Source of the DNA: JABDJZ01 sp047611125 | GTDB taxonomy: Bacteria > Bacteroidota > Rhodothermia > Rhodothermales > UBA10348 | Reading direction: 5' to 3' | Length of the DNA: 6,302 bases | Assembly (NCBI GenBank): GCA_047611125.1 | Contig: JBLFXH010000206.1 | Location: 1 to 6,302, forward strand | Shown here: positions 1 through 5,049 of the stretch, piece by piece | Position numbering within the stretch: the stretch's first letter is position 1 | Layout: each line of letters opens with the position of its first letter | Notes under the pieces: generated by a model | What the model was told of the DNA's origin: nothing | What the model saw: the letters and a program-made list of their open reading frames with translations, nothing else | The model's database searches: none | Translations under genes and position numbers: made by a program

Positions 1-156
1 GTAGTTGTTCGCGCAGAAGTTGACGACGTCGCCGCCGCCTTCGACCTTGATGTCAGCGGCCTGCTGAGAGGCAATGACTCGTTCGTCCTTGTAGAGTCCG
101 GACTCGCGGATCTCGTCCAGGATCTCTTTGAACTGCGATTGGGCGGAATCGAACAT
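1..156 (-). CDS. kbl: Glycine C-acetyltransferase (2-amino-3-ketobutyrate CoA ligase), N-terminal fragment
   Basis: PLP-dependent enzyme that takes 2-amino-3-ketobutyrate plus CoA to glycine and acetyl-CoA, the second step of cytoplasmic threonine breakdown. Only the first 52 codons are present; the gene continues past the left edge. The visible part begins MFDSAQSQFKEILDEI, continues with GLYKDERVIAS at residues 20-30 and a QQAADIKV stretch at 31-38, and ends in NFCANNY at 46-52. This matches the conserved start of Kbl proteins (a GLxKxERxI motif, then INFCANNYLGL). The ATG at 154-156 lies 2 bp after the TAG stop of the threonine dehydrogenase gene. No clear Shine-Dalgarno precedes it, so translation is probably coupled to the upstream gene. 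The PLP-lysine and most of the catalytic domain are outside the window. Other alpha-oxoamine synthases share the fold, but the N-terminal motif and the partner gene favour Kbl strongly. Confidence 0.93.
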   Translation of the reverse strand, partial: MFDSAQSQFKEILDEIRESGLYKDERVIASQQAADIKVEGGGDVVNFCANNY

Positions 157-158
157 GG

Positions 159-1094
159 CTAGGTGGGGTCTACGAGGTGGCTCAACATGTCATCGACCAT
201 CGCGGTGATGTCGTATTCCGGATGCCATCCCCAATCCTCGCGTGCACGGGAATCGTCTATGACCTCGGGCCATGTGTCGGCGATGGCCTGGCGGAAGTCC
301 GGCTCGTATTCGCAGACGAACCCAGGGACGCGAGCCGAGATGGCTGCCGCCAGCTCTTCGGCCGAAAACGAGAAGGCCGTCAGATTGTAGCTAGTCCGGA
401 TTCCGATTTTAGAGGGGGCGGCGTCCATTATGTCCAGAGCCGCCTTGACGGCATCGGGTCCGTACATCATAGGCAGCCGTGTCGACTCGCGCACGAAGCT
501 CGTGTAGTGTCCCGTCTTGACGGCCTCGATAAACATGTCGACCGCGAAATCTGTCGTGCCGCCGCCGGGAGGCACGCCGTAGCTGATGATTCCAGGGTAT
601 CGGACGCTCCTGACGTCCACGCCCCACTTGCGAGCGTAGTAGTCGCACATCAGCTCCCCGGATGCCTTGGCCACCCCATACATAGTGCTGGGATTGGAGA
701 CCGTTACCTGGGGAGTCCGGTGTTTTGGCGTGTCCGGGCCGAATACGGCAATTGAGCTGGGCCAGAACAGGCGGGTCTGGCTCCCGCGGACCGCATTCAG
801 CACGTTCTTGAGGCCGTCGACGTTGACCGTCCAACAGAGATCCGGCTGCTTTTCGCCACGGGCCGAGAGAATCCCCGCGAGGTGGTAGACCTGCTCGAAA
901 GCGCCATCCTTGATCATGGTTTGGACCGCGTCCCGATCGGTGACATCCAACGTCGCTGTGTCCGCGCCGGAGCGTTTCAACTGGTCGCAGCAGCGCAGGT
1001 CGGTGGCCAGCACGTGGGCCTTTCCGAAACGGGCAACGAGACCGTCGACGAGATCACTGCCTAATTGGCCCGCGGCGCCGGTAACGAGAATCAT
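159..1094 (-). CDS. L-threonine 3-dehydrogenase, SDR (NAD-dependent epimerase-like) type
   Basis: Predicted to oxidise L-threonine with NAD+ to 2-amino-3-ketobutyrate, which the adjacent kbl product cleaves to glycine and acetyl-CoA. The protein is 311 aa, normal for the short-chain (UDP-galactose-epimerase-like) threonine dehydrogenases and unlike the zinc-dependent MDR-type Tdh of E. coli. Residues 2-12 form the Rossmann glycine motif ILVTGAAGQLG (G6, G9, G12). D32 in ATDL is placed to bind the NAD ribose. The active-site set is S113/S114 (PSSIAVFG) with Y139 and K143 in MYGVAK. RYPGIISY at 165-172 and the DFAVDMFIEA region at 182-191 are typical of this subgroup. The frame stays open upstream to 1235, but the ATG at 1092-1094 puts the Rossmann motif at the very N-terminus as the family requires. 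It has GGAAG 8 nt upstream. It is the first gene of a two-gene operon with kbl. A general sugar-nucleotide epimerase is the alternative, made unlikely by the kbl pairing. Confidence 0.9.
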   Translation of the reverse strand: MILVTGAAGQLGSDLVDGLVARFGKAHVLATDLRCCDQLKRSGADTATLDVTDRDAVQTMIKDGAFEQVYHLAGILSARGEKQPDLCWTVNVDGLKNVLNAVRGSQTRLFWPSSIAVFGPDTPKHRTPQVTVSNPSTMYGVAKASGELMCDYYARKWGVDVRSVRYPGIISYGVPPGGGTTDFAVDMFIEAVKTGHYTSFVRESTRLPMMYGPDAVKAALDIMDAAPSKIGIRTSYNLTAFSFSAEELAAAISARVPGFVCEYEPDFRQAIADTWPEVIDDSRAREDWGWHPEYDITAMVDDMLSHLVDPT

Positions 1095-1108
1095 TGGAAA
1101 CGCTTCCA
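1095..1108 (-). promoter_or_regulatory. Small inverted repeat covering the ribosome binding site of the threonine dehydrogenase gene
   Basis: Immediately upstream of the ATG, the minus strand reads TGGAAGCGTTTCCA: a 5-bp stem with a 4-nt loop. The GGAAG that best serves as Shine-Dalgarno is inside the 5' arm. If it folds in the mRNA it would partly hide the ribosome binding site. The stem is short and may be chance. Confidence 0.25.
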
Positions 1109-1143
1109 GTTGGATGGGGAAAGGCCGGGACAGCCCCAGCAGA

Positions 1144-1178
1144 CAAAAGATAGGAGCGTCACATAGTTCACTCGTCAA
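1144..1178 (-). promoter_or_regulatory. Candidate promoter for the threonine dehydrogenase-kbl operon
   Basis: Read on the minus strand, TTGACG (1178-1173) is followed after 20 nt by TATCTTTTG (1152-1144). The latter resembles the Bacteroidota -7 element (TAnnTTTG), and the upstream TTG sits at a compatible distance for that promoter class; the spacing is too long for a good sigma-70 promoter. It would leave a leader of about 40 nt before the ATG at 1094. Assigned by eye only; it depends on the host using Bacteroidota-type promoters. Confidence 0.3.
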
Positions 1179-1197
1179 GCAACTGCGAATTGAGTAC

Positions 1198-1227
1198 TTG
1201 TCGGCGCAGCCCGGCAGCCCGTATTCT
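1198..1227 (+). promoter_or_regulatory. Weak candidate promoter for the OPT remnant-methyltransferase unit
   Basis: TTGTCG (1198-1203), an 18-nt spacer and TATTCT (1222-1227) form a sigma-70-like pair ending 22 nt before the ATG at 1250. That would give a short leader of about 15 nt without a Shine-Dalgarno. The match is modest and the region is short, so this is a suggestion rather than an identification. Confidence 0.2.
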
Positions 1228-1249
1228 CGTCCCACTCACAGCGAACGCC

Positions 1250-1651
1250 ATGTCAGAACTTCAGCCGCGTCAGGGACTCGATCCGCTGGCCTATACCGAG
1301 ATCCCCGTCGCGGTCATGTCCATCGCGCTGTTTCGGTCACCCGAGACCGTGGGGGTCACGTCTACCCTGCTGGAGGCGAACATGTCCCAGACGGTGGGCT
1401 CGGCATCCAGTTCGCTGGCTAGCGGCATCATCTTTACGCTGCCTGCCCTCTACATGTGGGGGTTCAATCCGGCTTGGGGGCAGATGACGCTGCTGGCGCT
1501 GTGCGGGTGGGCTGCCTATACGCAGGTGGCCCCTAAGGGCATCGGCACAGATTGGGCTGGATCCGCGGGCGTGTGGCTGTCAGCAGCGGTGTTCGCCGGC
1601 CTCATGGGTCTCCTTTGGCATCTGACCCGCACCGAGGAGGCAACGAGTTGA
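1250..1651 (+). pseudogene. Internally deleted OPT-family oligopeptide transporter remnant (133 codons)
   Basis: The reading frame looks like three separate pieces of a bacterial OPT (oligopeptide transporter) membrane protein joined in frame. Residues 1-19 (MSELQPRQGLDPLAYTEIP) resemble the extreme N-terminus. Residues about 20-82 resemble the part from the end of the first membrane helix onward, including LLEANMSQTVGSA (44-56) and SGIIFTLPALYMWGF (61-75). Residues about 85-133 end in a last hydrophobic helix (AGVWLSAAVFAGLMGLLWHL), plausibly the C-terminus. Full-length OPT proteins have roughly 600 or more residues and many helices, so most of the transporter is missing and transport is not expected. 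The ATG at 1250 is chosen because homologues as I recall them begin MSELQP; an in-frame ATG at 1190 adds 20 polar residues with no family resemblance. No good Shine-Dalgarno precedes it. The stop overlaps the methyltransferase start by 4 bp (TTGA). It could instead be an intact small membrane protein derived from an OPT gene. The first two segments are recognised with good confidence, the last less so. Confidence 0.62.
1634..1640 (+). promoter_or_regulatory. Strong Shine-Dalgarno that sets a TTG start
   Basis: GAGGAGG lies 7 nt upstream of the TTG at 1648-1650. It is the best ribosome binding site in the window and is what decides the methyltransferase start. It is inside the last codons of the OPT remnant, so ribosomes finishing that frame arrive directly on it. 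Confidence 0.75.
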
Positions 1652-2583
1652 GCTCTCCCACAGACTGCCTCTCCTGCGGTGCCTCGGCCCTTCGGGCGAT
1701 GGGTCCAATCCCTCCGGGGTATACGTTCGCTGGACGTCGGTTGGAGCAGGGCATGGGCGCAGCGACCATGTACCGTTGCGTTTCGTGTCGGGTGGCGTTT
1801 CGGTGGCCTCAGCCCGATGCGGAGGAACTGTCGCGGCTCTACCAGATGGGCGAGAGCGATCAGTGGACCTATGACACTACGACGCGAGTGGACTGGGGGA
1901 TCGCGCAGAATCTCCTATTGGCAACTGGTGCCCAAAATGTTCTGGACGTCGGATGTTTTGAGGGCGGGTTCTTGCTCTCGCTTCCCGGCTCAGTGGGAAA
2001 AACAGGAATCGAAATCAGTCGCCCCGCTGCCGAGAAGGCAGAGGCGGCTGGCATCACCATTCTGTCCCACACAATAGAGGATTCAACGGTAGCCGGTCAG
2101 TTCGACGCGGTTACGGCTTTCGATGTGATCGAGCATGTCAGGTCTCCCCGGCAGTTGCTCAGCGCGATGGCGGCCCATGTGGAGCCCGGAGGCGTCATCC
2201 TGATCAGTACGGGCAACCTGGATTGCCGGACCTGGCGTCTGATGGGTCCCGCGTACTGGTATAGCGCCCTCCCAGAGCATCTGTCGTTCACGAGTCCAGC
2301 GTGGGCCCTACACGAAGCTGAGAACCTGGGGCTAGTCCTTGAGCGGGTGGTCCCGTTCTCACACGCCGGCCTTCCGAGTATGCGAGCACGTGCGGCGGAG
2401 GCCGCCAAGAACCTGCTGTATCGCGTCGCACCCTCGACTTTTGCGGCGCTGCGTCGACGCGGTATGGGCGGCGTGGATACCTCGGGCGATGCAGGTCTGG
2501 AGCGCACGCCTCCGATCTGGATCACTGCGCAAGATCAGTACCTGGCGGTATTTCGGAGGCCGGCCTCTATCTCGCCGATCTAA
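1648..2583 (+). CDS. Zinc-ribbon class I SAM-dependent methyltransferase (Methyltransf_23-like)
   Basis: A 311-aa cytoplasmic methyltransferase, substrate unknown. A four-cysteine zinc ribbon at the N-terminus (C7-x2-C10 and C44-x2-C47) is followed by a Rossmann methyltransferase domain. SAM motif I is VLDVGCFEGGF (98-108), the acidic residue at the end of strand 2 is E122 in GIEIS, FDAVTAFDVIEHV (152-164) is the DxxEH-type motif, and PGGVILIST (180-188) is the post-motif strand. HLSFTS at 211-216 is usual in this group. Such zinc-ribbon methyltransferases are common in polysaccharide and O-antigen clusters, where they modify sugars or glycan ends, and this fits the O-antigen ligase-like gene nearby. 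The frame is open from 1552, but the ATG there has no good site. TTG at 1648 has GAGGAGG at ideal spacing and puts the zinc ribbon at the start of the protein. It overlaps the preceding frame by 4 bp (TTGA), implying coupled translation. Its stop overlaps the convergent gene's stop. Confidence 0.86.
   Translation: MSSPTDCLSCGASALRAMGPIPPGYTFAGRRLEQGMGAATMYRCVSCRVAFRWPQPDAEELSRLYQMGESDQWTYDTTTRVDWGIAQNLLLATGAQNVLDVGCFEGGFLLSLPGSVGKTGIEISRPAAEKAEAAGITILSHTIEDSTVAGQFDAVTAFDVIEHVRSPRQLLSAMAAHVEPGGVILISTGNLDCRTWRLMGPAYWYSALPEHLSFTSPAWALHEAENLGLVLERVVPFSHAGLPSMRARAAEAAKNLLYRVAPSTFAALRRRGMGGVDTSGDAGLERTPPIWITAQDQYLAVFRRPASISPI
2556..2583. other. Tail-to-tail junction with overlapping stop codons
   Basis: The plus-strand TAA (2581-2583) and the minus-strand TAG (2580-2582) share the tetranucleotide CTAA, so the convergent genes overlap by 4 bp with no spacer. 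Just before it is the perfect 12-bp palindrome GAGGCCGGCCTC (2556-2567). Neither strand has a GC hairpin followed by a T-run here, so I see no intrinsic terminator. Confidence 0.85.
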
Positions 2584-2840
2584 CGCACTAATTGGAGGGC
2601 CTGCGTGCTTCGCCCTTCAGTACCGGCCAGACTGATCCAGTAGGTGCCATTTGGTAGTGTCGAAGGCGGCTCCCAGCGCACCTGATACTGTCCCGGCGTC
2701 CGCCAAAGGTCCACAAGTCTGGCCACGCGCCGGCCCAGCAGATCGTGGACCCATAATGTGATCGGACCCGGGACGCTGATCTGATAGACAATCGAAGCTG
2801 ACGAGCCTGCAGGACGCGGGAAGACATGGACGAGTCCAAA
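2580..2840 (-). other. C-terminal sorting-like domain region of the fibronectin protein
   Basis: This encodes residues 733-818. The pattern I-x-Y-x-hydrophobic, then LWVHDLLGRRVARLVD, G-x-YQVRW, LPNGTYW and a terminal LVR follows the beta-sandwich used as a secretion signal by type IX cargo (and by FlgD-Ig-like tails). Its first strand reads HVFPRPAGSS where most family members have YPNPF. Whether it still works as a secretion signal cannot be told from sequence. Confidence 0.7.
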
Positions 2841-5036
2841 GTTCTCAGGCGGGATCGGCGCTTCATTGGGTGACACGATTTCGATCAGGAACGTACCGTT
2901 GAAGACGTTCAACAGGGTCCCGCCTTCGGTCAGTAAATGTGGCGTTCCCAGTTGGTCAGTGACGCGGACGGCCAGCCCGGGCGGCTGCTCTACCACCGAC
3001 ACCCTGATCATATCCTCGTCGCCCCGCCACTCAAGGTGTGCGCTGGCTCCGGGCAACTGCGCAACCGATTTCGTCAGTAGCGACTCGCCGCCCGCGCCCT
3101 CCAAGGTGAGTACAGAAAGCCCGGCAGGCATTGGTGGCATCAACAGCTCAGGCCCTTCGCCCAACGCGACGTACTGGCTCGGACCAACGGACTGACTCGG
3201 ACCCCCAGGCTGTCTCATACCCCCGGAGGGTGCTGCCCGGATCAGGACTCTTGTAGGCAAGGCCAAAGAGTCTCGCCGGCCCCTTTCCACTGAATACGGA
3301 AGCTCAAGGCTGGTCTTGCCGGAGCCGTTGTACCAATACGCGCCTTCGTACGGGTCCAGCAGATGACCCTCATCCCAGCGACCGGTGTGGCGTAGTAGCG
3401 GGCCCGAGGCCTCGTTCCAATCCAGAATCAGATTCCAGTCGAGTTGGATATCGAATGGACTGGCAAGCGCGTTCCATCCCGGCGTCACTGGCACCGTGTA
3501 AACAAACCCCAGTCCGCCGGCCAGGATCTGCGGAGACTCTTCAAGTGGGACGTCGAACGCCAGCGATGCCCGAGCCCAGACTGGTCTTCCGGCCTGGGAG
3601 GCAGACGGCGCGGCCCCCAGCGTGATGGGATCGAGGGCCTCCCAATCGACACCCCTATCGCCGGGAAAATCCCAAACGCCCGCTGCCGCTCCCGGCCTAG
3701 CAACCAGGCGAAAGCGGCTTCCCAGTTCTGGAGGGCGCCGCAAGAACGACCCTGGGACAAGCGCCGTCTCGACGCTTGTCAGATGAGTACTCTCGTTGCC
3801 CGCACTGTCGACCGCTGTGACGAAGTAGCGCCGAGGCAGGCCCGGGCTGAATGGGAAGGCCTGGTACTCATTGATAGAACGGTCCAGCCGGACGACTGCG
3901 CGTGTCGTGTCAATCAGGCTCTCTCGGTACACCCGGTAGTAGGCCAGATCTGGCGACGGACTCGGACTCCACCGAAGCCTGAGCGTCGCCTCGGACCGCA
4001 CGGCTTCCAACCCCGTTGGGGCTAACGGCGCGCTTGCGTCAGGCCGAACCCCATCGGCAAAAACCGCCTCGCTCGTGTTGCCACTTCGATCCACCGCCGT
4101 AATCCGGTAGACATAGAACCGTCGTTCGACAGCCGTGGTGTCCATGAACTCGGTGGCCGTTTCACCCAGTTGGACCAGGGGGTCGCTGAACTCAGGGTTG
4201 GTGCTGCGCCCTATACGAAACCCGGAAAGGTCCAGATCGGGCGGGGGCTGCCACTGAAGCCTGATGCCGGCCGGTTCGCCCATCGTGGTAAAGACAGGGA
4301 CGGAGGCAGGTGGGACGCCATCCGGGATGAATCCGCGCGATGTATCGGAACGCGCGCTCTCGTTCCCAGAATAGTCCAAGGCGGTGGCCGCGTAGAGGTA
4401 GGGCTCGGCGATCTCCGCGGAGCGATCCAGATACTGGGACCTGGCCGGCTCTGCAATGAGTTGCCACGGCGCGCCATCGACCGTCCGGTAAATGCGGTAC
4501 CCCGCAAGGTCCTCTTCCGACCCTGGCGCCCAATCAATGAACAGGCCTTGCGGGTTCACGGTAACCAACATGCTATCTGGACGATTCGGCACCTTCGCGT
4601 CTTTGTAGGCGGCCACGACAGGACTGGACCAGGGACTGTCGTTCAGAAACCAGTCACGGGCGCGAACCCGATAGCGATACGGAATGCCGCCTAGACCGGT
4701 CGAATCGAAGTGAGACAGGCGTCCGACAAGAAGCCGCTCAATGATGACCGCGGAAGAATCGCCTTCGCGAAATCGCTCGACTCTGTACTCGGAAATCTCC
4801 CGGGCAGGCGTTGGGCTCGCATCCCACTGGAGATAGATCCCTGTGGCGTCGGGAACGGCGATGAGGTTGGAGGGCGGCTCCGGCGCAGGCAAGGCAGCTG
4901 CGTTGAGTCCATCCAACTGCGGGAAACCCCACAGCCATCCGAAAATCAGGATGAGGAGCGCTGCGGCCGGAACGATTTGGGGCGTCGCCTTTACCTTACA
5001 GACCGCGAGAGCGAACAGTCTCCCCGCACCACTCAT
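2580..5036 (-). CDS. Exported fibronectin type III repeat protein with C-terminal T9SS/FlgD-Ig-like sorting domain
   Basis: An 818-aa surface or secreted protein of unknown specific role. A basic N-terminus (R6, K14, K16) precedes a hydrophobic segment (about 22-38) and an AAA motif at 46-48 that could be a signal peptidase site. Four fibronectin type III domains follow at about 52-147, 150-236, 238-332 and 335-427. Each has an early core Trp (W71, W169, W262, W356) and a YRVxR/YRIYR strand; the last three also carry an AxDxSGNxS-type end (220-226, 315-321, 409-415). Residues 430-725 are unassigned, but GWNALASPF (520-528) and LDPYEGAYWYN (560-570) resemble modules often found before sorting domains. 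Residues about 733-818 match the type A sorting/FlgD-Ig pattern: DLLGRRVARLVD (765-776), LPNGTYW (794-800) and a final LQLVR. The usual YPNPF entry is altered to FPRPA. A TAA directly precedes the ATG at 5036, and no clear Shine-Dalgarno is present. The type IX secretion role is inferred from the domain only. Confidence 0.88.
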   Translation of the reverse strand: MSGAGRLFALAVCKVKATPQIVPAAALLILIFGWLWGFPQLDGLNAAALPAPEPPSNLIAVPDATGIYLQWDASPTPAREISEYRVERFREGDSSAVIIERLLVGRLSHFDSTGLGGIPYRYRVRARDWFLNDSPWSSPVVAAYKDAKVPNRPDSMLVTVNPQGLFIDWAPGSEEDLAGYRIYRTVDGAPWQLIAEPARSQYLDRSAEIAEPYLYAATALDYSGNESARSDTSRGFIPDGVPPASVPVFTTMGEPAGIRLQWQPPPDLDLSGFRIGRSTNPEFSDPLVQLGETATEFMDTTAVERRFYVYRITAVDRSGNTSEAVFADGVRPDASAPLAPTGLEAVRSEATLRLRWSPSPSPDLAYYRVYRESLIDTTRAVVRLDRSINEYQAFPFSPGLPRRYFVTAVDSAGNESTHLTSVETALVPGSFLRRPPELGSRFRLVARPGAAAGVWDFPGDRGVDWEALDPITLGAAPSASQAGRPVWARASLAFDVPLEESPQILAGGLGFVYTVPVTPGWNALASPFDIQLDWNLILDWNEASGPLLRHTGRWDEGHLLDPYEGAYWYNGSGKTSLELPYSVERGRRDSLALPTRVLIRAAPSGGMRQPGGPSQSVGPSQYVALGEGPELLMPPMPAGLSVLTLEGAGGESLLTKSVAQLPGASAHLEWRGDEDMIRVSVVEQPPGLAVRVTDQLGTPHLLTEGGTLLNVFNGTFLIEIVSPNEAPIPPENFGLVHVFPRPAGSSASIVYQISVPGPITLWVHDLLGRRVARLVDLWRTPGQYQVRWEPPSTLPNGTYWISLAGTEGRSTQALQLVR
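3173..3203. repeat. Two-copy 18-bp short repeat inside the fibronectin gene
   Basis: ACTGGCTCGGACC (3173-3185) and ACTGACTCGGACC (3191-3203) differ at one base and start 18 bp apart. In the protein this is the duplicated GPSQ (612-615 and 618-621) in a Gly/Pro/Ser/Gln-rich linker. It looks like a recent slippage duplication in a flexible segment. Confidence 0.6.
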
Positions 5037-5049
5037 TTACGCGCCCCGA

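Noticed and set aside
177..755. Open plus-strand frame opposite the threonine dehydrogenase gene
   Set aside because: Composition rich in Arg, His and Val with no family resemblance; it is antisense to a well supported gene and typical of GC-rich shadows.
1095..1235. Upstream extension of the threonine dehydrogenase frame to an ATG at 1235
   Set aside because: It would add 47 residues before the Rossmann glycine motif, which sits at the N-terminus in this family, and would remove the only intergenic region available for promoters.
1250..1651. Frameshifted full-length OPT gene rather than a deletion derivative
   Set aside because: I see no further OPT-like sequence in other frames between 1250 and 1651; there is no room for the missing several hundred codons, so the material is absent rather than out of frame.
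2556..2567. GAGGCCGGCCTC as a bidirectional terminator
   Set aside because: A perfect palindrome with no loop would form at best a 4-bp stem, and no T-run follows on either strand.
3444..4025. Open plus-strand frame opposite the fibronectin gene
   Set aside because: Arg/Trp/Pro-rich translation without domains, fully antisense to conserved fibronectin domain sequence.
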